This document shows, piece after piece, positions 18,465 to 27,099 of a stretch of 64,000 bases of DNA. Positions within the stretch are counted from its first letter, which is position 1. Every line of letters begins with the position of its first letter. The notes under the pieces are model-generated. The model had not been told where the DNA came from. It saw only the letters and a list, made by a program, of their open reading frames with translations, and searched no databases. The stretch lies in NCBI GenBank assembly GCA_963931635.1, contig OZ007034.1, positions 2,356,001 to 2,420,000 on the forward strand, written 5' to 3'. A program made the position numbers and the translations under genes. This DNA comes from Caccoplasma sp905210875 (lineage in GTDB: Bacteria; Bacteroidota; Bacteroidia; Bacteroidales; UBA11471).

Positions 18465-19619
18465 TTAGAGAACTTTCTTGTAAAGGTCGAGAATGATGTC
18501 TCGGGTTACCTCGCGCGGGTTGCCGGGCGTGCAGACGTCGGCGATGGCCGAGTCGGCCAGTTTGGGCAGGTCGCTTTCCTTGATGCCCAGTTCGCTCAGG
18601 TGTTGCGGAATACCTACTCTTATCGAGAGTGCTTTTACGGCGTCGACGGCAGCCTGAGCAGCCTCTTCTTTGCTCATACCCTCTTTGTATACATTCATGG
18701 CTTTGGCTATCGTAACGTATTTGTCGAGAGCAGCGGGAGCATTGAATTCCATGATGGTGGGCAACAGCAGGGCGTTGGCTACACCGTGGGGAATATCGAA
18801 GATGGCACCGAGCGGGTGAGCCATACCGTGAACGACACCCAGTCCGACATTGGAGAAGGCCATACCGGCGATATATTGTGCTACGGCCATACCGTTGCGA
18901 GCTTCGGCATTTTGGGGTTCGTTGACAGCCGTTTCGAGATAACGGTTTATCATCTCAATGGCTTTGATTTCGAACATGTCGCTCATTTCCCAGGCGCCTT
19001 TGGTGATAAGGCCTTCGATGGCGTGGGTCAGAGCATCGAGTCCGGTAGAGGCTGTCAGTCCCTTGGGAAGAGTGTACATCAGTTCGGCATCGATGATGGC
19101 GATGGCAGGAATATCGTTCGGGTCGACACACACCATCTTTTTCTCGTTCTTCTCATCAGTGATGACATAGTTGATGGTTACTTCGGCTGCGGTTCCGGCC
19201 GTAGTAGGCAGGGCGATGATGGGCACCGATTTCTTCTTGGTGTCGGCCACACCTTCCAGCGATACAACGTCGCTAAACTCAGGATTGTTGGTAATAATAC
19301 CGATGGCCTTAGATGTGTCAATCGAAGAGCCACCGCCAATAGCCAGTATAAAGTCAGCACCCGATTCGGCAAAGGCCTTTACTCCGGCATTGACATTGGC
19401 CACAGTGGGGTTGGGCTTGATGTCGCTGAATATTTCATATGGGATACCGGCGTTTTTCAGTACGGAAAGTACTTTGTCGGCTACGCCGAATTTAATGAGG
19501 TCTTTGTCGGTGGCTACGAATGCTTTGTGCAGGCCGAGACGTTTTATTTCTTTGGGCAGCACTTCGCGGGCGCCCGGTCCGAAGTAGGATACTTCGTTGA
19601 GAACAAATCTGTTAATCAT
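18465..19619 (-). CDS. fucO: Lactaldehyde reductase (iron-dependent alcohol dehydrogenase)
   Basis: 384 aa, the usual FucO length. The NAD-binding half contains ILAIGGGSSIDTSKAIG. The iron-binding half has DALTHAIEG, VVHGMAHPLGAIFDIPHG and related His residues. FucO reduces L-lactaldehyde from L-fucose or L-rhamnose breakdown to L-1,2-propanediol, regenerating NAD+ anaerobically. It starts 29 bases downstream of fucI and is co-directional, so it belongs to the fucose operon. The kinase and aldolase that would produce lactaldehyde (FucK, FucA) are not in this window. Confidence 0.92.
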   Translation of the reverse strand: MINRFVLNEVSYFGPGAREVLPKEIKRLGLHKAFVATDKDLIKFGVADKVLSVLKNAGIPYEIFSDIKPNPTVANVNAGVKAFAESGADFILAIGGGSSIDTSKAIGIITNNPEFSDVVSLEGVADTKKKSVPIIALPTTAGTAAEVTINYVITDEKNEKKMVCVDPNDIPAIAIIDAELMYTLPKGLTASTGLDALTHAIEGLITKGAWEMSDMFEIKAIEMINRYLETAVNEPQNAEARNGMAVAQYIAGMAFSNVGLGVVHGMAHPLGAIFDIPHGVANALLLPTIMEFNAPAALDKYVTIAKAMNVYKEGMSKEEAAQAAVDAVKALSIRVGIPQHLSELGIKESDLPKLADSAIADVCTPGNPREVTRDIILDLYKKVL

Positions 19620-19648
19620 AGTTTTATTTTATAGTTTTGGGTTTCGGA

Positions 19649-21421
19649 TTATTTGTAGATAGGTCCGTAAGCGGCGCAGGCCCGATAGTCGGCGCCCTCC
19701 TTGTCCATGCCGAAGGCGTTCCATGCCGAGGGACGGAATATCTTTTCTTCGTCGACATTGTGCATACATACGGGTATGCGGAGCATTGATGCCAGTGTAA
19801 TGAGATCGGCTCCGATGTGTCCGTAGGAGATGGCTCCGTGGTTGGCTCCCCAGTTGTTCATAACCGAATATACATCTTTAAATGCCGGTTTGTCGCAGAG
19901 ACGGGGTACAAACCATGTAGTAGGCCAAGTGGGGTCGGTGCGCATGTTGATGATGTCGAAAATTTCAGGGTCGATATCGACTGTCCAACCTTCGGCTATT
20001 TGCAGTACGGGACCTAGACCTTTGACGAGGTTCAGACGCATCATGGTTACGGGCATTTCGCCTTTTGACAGGAAGTGAGAGGAGAAACCGCCTCCCCGGA
20101 AGTAATCTCTGTCGGCCGGCATCCAACTGGTATTTTTAAGACAGGCCTCAGCGTCGGCATCGGTCATTTCCCAACAGGGTTTCATGCAGGGTTCACCCGA
20201 CGCATTGAGGCTGGCACCTGTGGCATCGAGTGTGGTGGCTCCCGAGTTGATAAGGTGTATGATACCGTTGGCGGCGCGGCCGGTCAACTCTTTACCGGTA
20301 ACACGTTTCACGGCTTCGGGGCTCCAATAGGTGCGTACATCGGAGAACATCTGTCCGCAGCCAGTCAAGAGTTTTCCAAAGAGCATGGCGATGCCGTTGC
20401 AGGCGTCGTTTTCAGTAGCCAGTATATAGGGCTCACGTATGCCGTTCCAGTCGAATGTGCTGCACAGAAGTGCTTCGCTGAAATCACCATTCGGTTTCCA
20501 GTCGGTCCATTGGCGTTGTCCCTGGAAGCCGGCTGCAATGGCATGGTGGCCGATGGCTTCTTCTTTGAAGCCCAACTCTTGCAAACGCGGATTTCCCAGC
20601 ATCAGGTCGCGTATGATAAGGGTCATCTTGACGACAAATTCCCAATCGGCCTCTTTTGCGTTGCGGTCTTTCTGCTTTTCAGGGCGGTTCTTATCCCACC
20701 CTTCGTTTACTTTACAATATTTCTCGACCCAAGCCATGGCTTTGGCATACTCTTCCTTGTCGTAGATGCCTTCATCCATACGACGGAGTATTTCGACTTC
20801 ATCGACACTTTCGTTGCGCATGCCGAGGTATTCTTGGAAGAAGTCCTGGTCGACGATACTTCCGGCAATGCCCATGCACTGGCTGCCGATGGAGAGGTAG
20901 CTGCCACCTCGCATTTGAGTTACGGCCACAGCGGCACGAGCCCAGCGCAGTATTTTTTCGGCTACGTCTTGGGGTATGGTGTTGTCGTCGAGGTCTTGTA
21001 CATCGTGCCCGTAGATGCCGAATGCGGGAAGCCCTTTCTGTGCGTGGGCAGCCAGTACGGCAGCCAGATATACGGCACCGGGACGCTCGGTACCGTTGAA
21101 TCCCCAGACGGCTTTGGGCCAGTGGGGATGCATATCCATGGTCTCGGAGCCATAGCACCAGCACGAGGTGACGGTAATGGTGGCACCCACGCCTTCGCGT
21201 TCGAATTTTGCCTGACATGCGGCTGTTTCTCCTACGCGACCTATCGTACCGTCGGCAATAACACACTCTACCGGTGTGCCGTCGCTGTATCTTACGTGAC
21301 TCGATATGAGCTCTGCAACAGCTTTTGCCAAGCTCATGGTCTTTTCTTCAAGGCTTTCTCTTACGCCGCCTTGCCGTCCGTCGATAACAGGACGGATACC
21401 GATTTTAGGATAGTTTTTCAT
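19649..21421 (-). CDS. fucI: L-fucose isomerase
   Basis: 590 aa, the family length. The N-terminus (KIGIRPVIDGRQGGVRESLE) is characteristic, and conserved segments include SCWCYGSETMDMHP, IYGHDVQDLDDN and the metal-site region ATENDACNG. FucI converts L-fucose to L-fuculose in the cytosol with Mn2+ and is also the known D-arabinose isomerase. It is the first gene of the minus-strand block. A near-palindromic TGTAGT...ACTACA element lies 30-65 bases upstream. Confidence 0.94.
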   Translation of the reverse strand: MKNYPKIGIRPVIDGRQGGVRESLEEKTMSLAKAVAELISSHVRYSDGTPVECVIADGTIGRVGETAACQAKFEREGVGATITVTSCWCYGSETMDMHPHWPKAVWGFNGTERPGAVYLAAVLAAHAQKGLPAFGIYGHDVQDLDDNTIPQDVAEKILRWARAAVAVTQMRGGSYLSIGSQCMGIAGSIVDQDFFQEYLGMRNESVDEVEILRRMDEGIYDKEEYAKAMAWVEKYCKVNEGWDKNRPEKQKDRNAKEADWEFVVKMTLIIRDLMLGNPRLQELGFKEEAIGHHAIAAGFQGQRQWTDWKPNGDFSEALLCSTFDWNGIREPYILATENDACNGIAMLFGKLLTGCGQMFSDVRTYWSPEAVKRVTGKELTGRAANGIIHLINSGATTLDATGASLNASGEPCMKPCWEMTDADAEACLKNTSWMPADRDYFRGGGFSSHFLSKGEMPVTMMRLNLVKGLGPVLQIAEGWTVDIDPEIFDIINMRTDPTWPTTWFVPRLCDKPAFKDVYSVMNNWGANHGAISYGHIGADLITLASMLRIPVCMHNVDEEKIFRPSAWNAFGMDKEGADYRACAAYGPIYK

Positions 21422-21450
21422 ATGGAATTTTGATTTAAGGGAACATGAAT

Positions 21451-21485
21451 GTGTAGTTTGTAAATGTTACTATTTTACACTACAC
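21451..21485. promoter_or_regulatory. Candidate operator upstream of fucI
   Basis: The arms GTGTAGTTTGTAAA and TTTACACTACAC face each other (two extra bases in the left arm) around a short spacer, 30-65 bases before the fucI ATG. The spacing and symmetry suit a dimeric repressor such as a GntR-type fucose regulator. The regulator gene is not in the window, so this is an inference from symmetry and position. Confidence 0.45.
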
Positions 21486-21575
21486 AAAGAAAATGAAATT
21501 TCGTAATAAATCCAAATGATGCGATAGCTTTGTGGGCAGGTGCAATCTTATTTAGGTAATGTTGGGGGAAAATTA

Positions 21576-21616
21576 ACAGAAAGGCCGATACATTGTGTAT
21601 CGGCCTTTCTGTGTGC
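21576..21616 (-). terminator. Intrinsic terminator of the sulfotransferase operon
   Basis: A stem of about 16 base pairs (ACAGAAAGGCCGATAC and its complement GTATCGGCCTTTCTGT) directly follows the sulfotransferase stop. The T-run on the minus strand is modest (GTTAATTTT). Confidence 0.75.
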
Positions 21617-21617
21617 A

Positions 21618-22721
21618 TTAGAGTTTGTATCCCCATTCATTTAGGGCAAAGTCCCAATTTTTTTCGACAATGTTTACCGTTGCCGGGTCGTAATTGTATC
21701 TATTTTTTTTATAGCCTTTTTTCCCGTTGATATAAGTTTCGAAAGCAGGACGGGCTTTTTCAAAACCTGGCAGCGAAAGCGTCTCATAAATTCGCTGTGT
21801 CATTTCGAGAGCATTCTGTTCGAAGTCTTCGAATTTTATCTCGATGAGATTGCCTTCGGGTATGAGGTGCTTGTCTTCCTGATAACGATGGTAAAGGTCG
21901 GCATAGACCTTGATGATGTTATCTACGATTTCGTCATCGGAAATGTTTTGTAACTTCAACGGTTGTATGGTATTTATAAAGAAGTTACGTGTTGACTCAA
22001 ATACCGTGTAGGGATTCCGCATCAGATATATGAACTTGGCATCGGGAAACATTTCGAGCAAGACCTTGATGCGCCCCGTGTGGGGTGGATTTTTGGAAAG
22101 AAATCGTTCTCCGTGAGTATTCCAAAGCGATATTTTGATGAGTCGCTCAAATGTCTTCTTGAACTCGTCGATTTCCTTTTGGGTAGCTTCTTCAAAGAGC
22201 AGGTACTTTTTGCTGTACTCTTGAGTGTAGCGAGGATAAAACCAGAAGTTGTAGAAGGTGTAAGGAGTCATGTTGACCAAGGCAAATTCTTCCTCTTGTG
22301 GCTGATCGGCTTTGAGCTCCATATTGTCGGTGGGCCGCTTCTTGGGAATAGCCATGGCCGCCATCTTTTTGAACAAGGGTTGCCCAAAGAGCATCATGTG
22401 GGGAAATACCGTCTGGTAGGTGGTATTGTAGCCGAATTGTCTGTCTTGTGAAAGTACATTGTGTACGAACGTTGTTCCGCTGCGCCAATGGCCCAAAATG
22501 AACACCGGAGCATTCTCTATGGGCTTGTCGGCCAGCCATTTGTTGTAGCGGCGGTTTTCTATGCCATTGGTCAGGCTCAACAAGCGGCAAAGAGCTTTTG
22601 TCAGCCTATATTTGGCTCTGTACCCCGCATCGACCGTACGGCCTTCGGTTACCTTATGAAAGGTTTCCCAATCGGCGCCTATCAGTGTATTTACAGGAAG
22701 TTTTTGAAAATTGAATCCCAT
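21618..22721 (-). CDS. PAPS-dependent sulfotransferase
   Basis: 367 aa from the ATG at 22721, two bases after the cysN stop; a TTG two codons upstream overlaps cysN and is less likely. The 5'-phosphosulfate loop is GHWRSGTTFVHN (about 77-88) and the 3'-phosphate site is YLMRNPYTVFESTRNFF (about 225-241). It transfers sulfonate from PAPS to an acceptor hydroxyl. As last gene of a complete PAPS-making block, it is the dedicated consumer. The arrangement matches, from memory, the B. thetaiotaomicron BT0412-BT0416 locus whose sulfotransferase sulfonates cholesterol and other steroids. The acceptor here is inferred, not shown; other acceptors such as glycans remain possible. Confidence 0.85.
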   Translation of the reverse strand: MGFNFQKLPVNTLIGADWETFHKVTEGRTVDAGYRAKYRLTKALCRLLSLTNGIENRRYNKWLADKPIENAPVFILGHWRSGTTFVHNVLSQDRQFGYNTTYQTVFPHMMLFGQPLFKKMAAMAIPKKRPTDNMELKADQPQEEEFALVNMTPYTFYNFWFYPRYTQEYSKKYLLFEEATQKEIDEFKKTFERLIKISLWNTHGERFLSKNPPHTGRIKVLLEMFPDAKFIYLMRNPYTVFESTRNFFINTIQPLKLQNISDDEIVDNIIKVYADLYHRYQEDKHLIPEGNLIEIKFEDFEQNALEMTQRIYETLSLPGFEKARPAFETYINGKKGYKKNRYNYDPATVNIVEKNWDFALNEWGYKL

Positions 22722-22723
22722 GC

Positions 22724-24487
22724 TCAAAGTTTTAGGTTAATGATGTCTTCTATGGTTGCGGCCAGATGTTGTTGATTTACCGTACAGTAGTCTTTATTTT
22801 TATCGACAGGTTGTGTCTCACTCTCATCAACTGCGATGGTAAATGCGTTGTCGACCTTGATTTCACCGTAGAGGTCGATGCAAATCGTGACAATACCCTT
22901 ACGGCAGAGTTCTGCGGCTATATTTGCAAAAGTTGTTGTCTGGGTTTTCCCTTCGATTTGTAGCTGTTGCGCATCGAGTACTACGGCTATATGGCCGGTA
23001 TCGAAGAGTCGGCGTTCGAGCAAATAGGCGCATTCGCGTTGCACTGGAAGGTTGTTACCGGCGACAAGGAAAAGTTTTCCTGCTTGTCCTATCAGTTTTT
23101 CCCGTTCATTATCTGACACCAGAGAGACGCCGTTGCGTGTTTTTTCCCGGTCTTCTTCGGTAATGGCCGACGAGAGATCGGCACTGTTTACTTCGTCGAT
23201 AATCATACCAACAGCACTGGTGTTGTTGGTTATCGGGTCAATAAGTATGAATGAACCGCAACTTTTATTCTGTTGATAGGGGTCGAAAAAGAGCGGCTTG
23301 TTTGTAACGAATACAGCACGGGCAATCTCGTTCAGATTCATGGTGTCGGCCATCGACTGCTCCATTGTGTTTACATCGACTTTGTATTTGATTTGGTCGA
23401 TGTGCACACGGGTGGTATTGGTCGTCTGCTTGATAAAGTATTGCTGGTCGCGTTGCATGGGTTTCTCGTCCATCCACACAAGCATGGCTTCAAAGTTTCG
23501 ACTGATGTGAGGCAGATTGTCGGGGTGGACAAGCATTTCGCCTCTTGATAGGTCTATCTCATCTTCGAGGGTGATGGTGATAGATTCTGGGGGAAATGCC
23601 TCATCGAGTTCGCCGTCGTAGGTTACAATCGACTTTACCTTCGATTTCTTGCCGGAAGGTATGGCTAGAACTTCGTCGCCCTTGTGTACGACTCCTGAGG
23701 CAACTCGGCCCGAAAAACCTCTGAAATTGAGATTCGGACGCAATACGTATTGTATGGGGTAGCGAAAATCCTTGAAATTATGGTCGTTGGCAATGTGTAC
23801 GGTTTCAAGAAAGTCGAGTAGGGCCGGTCCTTTATACCATGGCATGTTGTCGGATTTCTCCACTACGTTGTCACCATTTAAGGCTGACAAGGGTATGCAG
23901 GTAATATCGGGGATGTGGAGAGGCGCCACAAACTTTTTATATTCATCAACAATTTTGTCAAAGGTGGACTGTGCATAATCGACAAGGTCCATCTTGTTTA
24001 CGGCCAATACTATGTGCTTTATTCCCAGAAGCGATACAAGGTAGGTGTGTCGGCGTGTCTGGGTAATGACTCCGGTGCGGGCATCTACCAATATGATGGC
24101 CAGGTTGGCTGTCGAACCGCCGGTAATCATGTTGCGGGTGTATTGTTCGTGGCCCGGAGTATCGGCTATGATGAATTTCCGCTTGTTGGTGGAAAAGTAT
24201 CGGTAGGCAACATCTATGGTGATGCCTTGTTCGCGTTCGGCTTTTAAGCCGTCGAGAAGAAGGGCATAATCAATATTTCCTCCGGCATTACCGACTCGTT
24301 TGCTGTCGCGTTTGAGCGCGTCGAGTTGGTCTTCGTACAATTTTTTACTATCGAAAAGGAGTCGCCCTATGAGAGTCGATTTTCCATCGTCGACCGACCC
24401 GGCCGTCAATAGTCGCAATTGGTCTTTTTTCTCGTCTTGATCGAGAAATTCTTTGATATCCAGTTTATTTGTGTTAGTTTCGTTCAT
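22724..24487 (-). CDS. cysN: Sulfate adenylyltransferase GTPase subunit with a degenerate APS kinase-like tail
   Basis: 587 aa, against about 475 for E. coli CysN. GTPase motifs: TAGSVDDGKSTLIGR (G1, about 29), ADTPGHEQYTRNM (G3), NKMDLVDY (G4). Translation-factor beta barrels run from about 250 to 450. With CysD it forms ATP sulfurylase, coupling GTP hydrolysis to APS synthesis. Residues about 470-587 align with the APS kinase fold as in NodQ-type fusions (KLFLVAGNNLP at the P-loop place, then YLLERRLFDTGHIAVVLDAQQL), but the GxxGxGKS loop is destroyed. A real CysC is encoded nearby, so the tail is probably structural or vestigial. Confidence 0.92.
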   Translation of the reverse strand: MNETNTNKLDIKEFLDQDEKKDQLRLLTAGSVDDGKSTLIGRLLFDSKKLYEDQLDALKRDSKRVGNAGGNIDYALLLDGLKAEREQGITIDVAYRYFSTNKRKFIIADTPGHEQYTRNMITGGSTANLAIILVDARTGVITQTRRHTYLVSLLGIKHIVLAVNKMDLVDYAQSTFDKIVDEYKKFVAPLHIPDITCIPLSALNGDNVVEKSDNMPWYKGPALLDFLETVHIANDHNFKDFRYPIQYVLRPNLNFRGFSGRVASGVVHKGDEVLAIPSGKKSKVKSIVTYDGELDEAFPPESITITLEDEIDLSRGEMLVHPDNLPHISRNFEAMLVWMDEKPMQRDQQYFIKQTTNTTRVHIDQIKYKVDVNTMEQSMADTMNLNEIARAVFVTNKPLFFDPYQQNKSCGSFILIDPITNNTSAVGMIIDEVNSADLSSAITEEDREKTRNGVSLVSDNEREKLIGQAGKLFLVAGNNLPVQRECAYLLERRLFDTGHIAVVLDAQQLQIEGKTQTTTFANIAAELCRKGIVTICIDLYGEIKVDNAFTIAVDESETQPVDKNKDYCTVNQQHLAATIEDIINLKL

Positions 24488-24502
24488 GTCGTTTTCAGTG
24501 GC

Positions 24503-25411
24503 TTAGAAATATCCTTCGCGTTTTTTCTGTTCCATACTGGCCTCTTGGTCGAAGTCGATGACTCGGGTCGTGCGTTCACTTTTGGTGGTGGTCATCATCT
24601 CTTCGACGATTTTTTCTATTGTATCGGCCTCTGACTCGATGGCTCCTGTGAGCGGATAGCAACCGAGTGTGCGGAATCTGACCTTCATCATCTTGGCTTG
24701 TTTGCGGTATACTTCGGGCATTCGGTCATCGTCGACCATGATGAGATTGCCGTCGATATTGACAATGGGTCGTTCTTTGGCGAAATAGAGAGGTACGATG
24801 GGAATATTTTCAAGACGGATGTATTGCCAGATATCCAATTCGGTCCAATTCGAGAGTGGAAATACCCGGATTGATTCTCCCTTGTGAACCCTTGTGTTGT
24901 AGATGTCCCACAACTCGGGGCGTTGGTTTTTGGGATCCCATTGGTGAAAGCGGTCTCGGAATGAGAAAATGCGTTCTTTGGCTCGCGATTTCTCTTCGTC
25001 GCGGCGGGCACCACCGAATGCGGCGTCGAATTTGTATTTGTCCAAAGCGTGGAGCAGGGCCTGCGTTTTCATCAGATCGGTGTGAACCTTGCTACCGTGT
25101 GTAAACGGCCCAACACCGGCTTCGTATGCTTCTTTGTTATATTCAACGATAAGGTTCCAGCCGTGCTCTTTGGCATATTTGTCACGGAATTCTATCATCT
25201 CTTTGAATTTCCATTTCGAATCGATGTGCATCAGTGGGAATGGAACTTTCCCCGGGTAAAAAGCTTTCTCGGCCAGTCTTACCATGACCGAAGAGTCTTT
25301 ACCTATGGAATAGAGCATGACCGGATTTTCAAATTCGGCAGCCACCTCGCGAATGATATGAATCGATTCCGATTCCAACTCTTTCAAGTGGCTCAGTTTG
25401 TAATCTGACAT
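24503..25411 (-). CDS. cysD: Sulfate adenylyltransferase subunit 2
   Basis: 302 aa, the family length. The PP-loop ATP pyrophosphatase motif appears as YSIGKDSSVMVRLA (about 34-47), followed by the conserved PFPLMHIDSKWKFKEMIEFRD and ARRDEEKSRAKERIFSFRD. CysD adenylates sulfate to APS with CysN. cysN follows after 15 bases, indicating co-translation. A promoter box 29-36 bases upstream (25440-25447) suggests that cysDN plus the sulfotransferase can also be transcribed separately from cysQ-cysC. Confidence 0.95.
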   Translation of the reverse strand: MSDYKLSHLKELESESIHIIREVAAEFENPVMLYSIGKDSSVMVRLAEKAFYPGKVPFPLMHIDSKWKFKEMIEFRDKYAKEHGWNLIVEYNKEAYEAGVGPFTHGSKVHTDLMKTQALLHALDKYKFDAAFGGARRDEEKSRAKERIFSFRDRFHQWDPKNQRPELWDIYNTRVHKGESIRVFPLSNWTELDIWQYIRLENIPIVPLYFAKERPIVNIDGNLIMVDDDRMPEVYRKQAKMMKVRFRTLGCYPLTGAIESEADTIEKIVEEMMTTTKSERTTRVIDFDQEASMEQKKREGYF

Positions 25412-25439
25412 GATTGTTCGTTTTTCGTTTTTAGCGAGG

Positions 25440-25447
25440 CAAAGGTA
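25440..25447 (-). promoter_or_regulatory. -7 promoter box for cysD
   Basis: The minus strand reads TACCTTTG, 29 bases before the cysD ATG, in the 63-base gap after cysC. Confidence 0.6.
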
Positions 25448-25474
25448 GCTATTTTCTCTCTAAGAAAGAAAACA

Positions 25475-26074
25475 CTATGCAGGCTTTATTTTAGGTATGA
25501 TGATTTTTTTGAGCAGATTTACACTTTCTTCCAGCGTGTGTGCCGATGTATCTATGGTGATAGCCGGATGGTTGGGCGCTTCAAATGGAGCCGATATGCC
25601 GGTAAAATTTTTGATTTCTCCTTGTCGGGCTTTTTTGTAGAGACCCTTTACATCTCTTTGTTCACAGACTTCGAGCGGTGTGCTTACGTAAATCTCAAAA
25701 AAATCGTCTGGGCCAATTATTTGGGATGCCATTTGGCGTATCTGTTCTGTGGGGCTTATAAAGGCTGCAATGGTTACAACGCCGCAATCAACAAACAGTT
25801 TGGCTACTTCGGCGATGCGACGTATGTTTTCAATGCGATCGGCTTCGGTGAATCCCAGGTTGTTGTTGATTCCTGTGCGGATATTGTCTCCATCGAGAAT
25901 GCGACATAGAATGCCACAATTGTACAATTCGCGTTCCAACGCGACAGCCAATGTGCTTTTGCCCGAACCCGAAAGCCCGGTAAACCATAGCATAATTCCT
26001 TTTTGTCCAAGAAGTTTTTCCCGATCGCTGCGTTGCAGCATGCGGTCGAAAATGGGGTATATGTGTTTTTCCAT
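25475..26074 (-). CDS. cysC: Adenylylsulfate kinase
   Basis: 199 aa. The P-loop is intact (WFTGLSGSGKSTLA, about 31-44) and is followed by RILDGDNIRTGINNNLGF and AFISPTEQIRQ, all diagnostic of APS kinase. It phosphorylates APS to PAPS. It sits between cysQ and cysD on the same strand, so the cell can make PAPS next to the sulfotransferase. No PAPS reductase (CysH) is in the block, which points to sulfonation instead of assimilatory reduction. Confidence 0.95.
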   Translation of the reverse strand: MEKHIYPIFDRMLQRSDREKLLGQKGIMLWFTGLSGSGKSTLAVALERELYNCGILCRILDGDNIRTGINNNLGFTEADRIENIRRIAEVAKLFVDCGVVTIAAFISPTEQIRQMASQIIGPDDFFEIYVSTPLEVCEQRDVKGLYKKARQGEIKNFTGISAPFEAPNHPAITIDTSAHTLEESVNLLKKIIIPKIKPA

Positions 26075-26092
26075 GTATGGGAGTGGATAAAT

Positions 26093-26902
26093 TTATTCTA
26101 CGATGAACCACGGATTGTGGAGGTCTTCCTTGTTGTAGAGGAGAGGAGTTTTTCTGTCGGTATGAAAAATATTTTTTCCGGCTGCCCTGGCTATGGCATG
26201 GCCTGCTGCAGTGTCCCATTCCATTGTGGGGGCAAAACGTGGATAGATATCGGCAGAACCTTCGCATACCAAGCAAATTTTCAGAGAACTTCCTATCGAA
26301 ACGAGTTCCAGCGTTGGATGTTCAGCCCGTAGGCCGTTGATAAAATCCTCGGTCTCGGCCGACAGGTGAGACCGTGATGCTACAACCGTATATGGCCGGT
26401 TATTGCAGGGTAAAGGAAGTTGGAGAGATTTTGATAGGAAATCGTGCAATGACTCATCGGACGATAACCGGGTGATATTGTCGGCTCGAAAACTTCCTGT
26501 TCCGTACACGCCATAATAGAGGCGTTCTTTCACCGGGACATAAATCACTCCCAGAGTCGGAATGCCCTTTTCGACCAAAGCTATGTTTACGGTAAATTCT
26601 CCGTTCTTTTTTATAAATTCTTTTGTTCCGTCGAGTGGATCTACAATCCACAGCGTCTGCCAGTTTTTCCGTTCTTCAAAAGCTAATGCTTTTTTTTCTT
26701 CGCTAAGAATGGGGTAGGGTGTTGAAGCGAGGAACCGGCCGATGGTTGCATCAGACGTCTTATCGGCGATAGTCAAAGGCGAATGGTCGGCTTTGTATTC
26801 GATACCGAAATCGCTGTCGGCCGCATTGTATATGCGACGGATATCGGCACCGGCCTCCAAGGCAGCACGTATGGCGATGAGCAAGAGATTCTCTGTTGTC
26901 AT
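26093..26902 (-). CDS. cysQ: 3'(2'),5'-bisphosphate nucleotidase
   Basis: 269 aa from the ATG at 26902 (MTTENLLLIAIRA). A longer reading from a TTG at 26935 would overlap the promoter box at 26933-26940 and is rejected. It belongs to the inositol-monophosphatase superfamily: metal-binding SEEK (about 75), DPLDGTKEF (about 95-103) and WDTAAGHAI (about 230). It hydrolyses PAP, the inhibitory by-product of sulfotransferases, to AMP. First gene of the cysQ-cysC-cysD-cysN-sulfotransferase run; cysC starts 18 bases downstream. Confidence 0.92.
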   Translation of the reverse strand: MTTENLLLIAIRAALEAGADIRRIYNAADSDFGIEYKADHSPLTIADKTSDATIGRFLASTPYPILSEEKKALAFEERKNWQTLWIVDPLDGTKEFIKKNGEFTVNIALVEKGIPTLGVIYVPVKERLYYGVYGTGSFRADNITRLSSDESLHDFLSKSLQLPLPCNNRPYTVVASRSHLSAETEDFINGLRAEHPTLELVSIGSSLKICLVCEGSADIYPRFAPTMEWDTAAGHAIARAAGKNIFHTDRKTPLLYNKEDLHNPWFIVE

Positions 26903-26932
26903 AAATAGGCAAAAAATGAGTCTATAATTTTG

Positions 26933-26940
26933 CAAATATA
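26933..26940 (-). promoter_or_regulatory. -7 promoter box for the sulfate-activation operon
   Basis: The minus strand reads TATATTTG, 31 bases before the cysQ ATG at 26902. This box also decides the start choice for cysQ. Confidence 0.65.
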
Positions 26941-27024
26941 GGAATTATTTGTCGATTGGGGTGACGTATGTATACAAAGAGAAAAAAAATATATAAAAGC
27001 CTTGCAGGGTATTTGGTAAAGATG

Positions 27025-27032
27025 TAAATTTG
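27025..27032 (+). promoter_or_regulatory. -7 promoter box for the cyclophilin operon
   Basis: TAAATTTG, with a TTG element about 20 bases upstream, gives a leader of roughly 60 bases before the GTG at 27100. It is divergent from the cysQ promoter. Confidence 0.5.
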
Positions 27033-27099
27033 CTTCGGACAAAATCCATCTTATTATAAAAATCTTAAATGTTTCCTTTAAAAAAAGGAGGCCAGTGGT

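Noticed and set aside
18426..19634. 402-aa plus-strand frame opposite fucO
   Set aside because: Antisense shadow of fucO.
20075..21433. 452-aa plus-strand frame opposite fucI
   Set aside because: Antisense shadow of a certain fucI gene.
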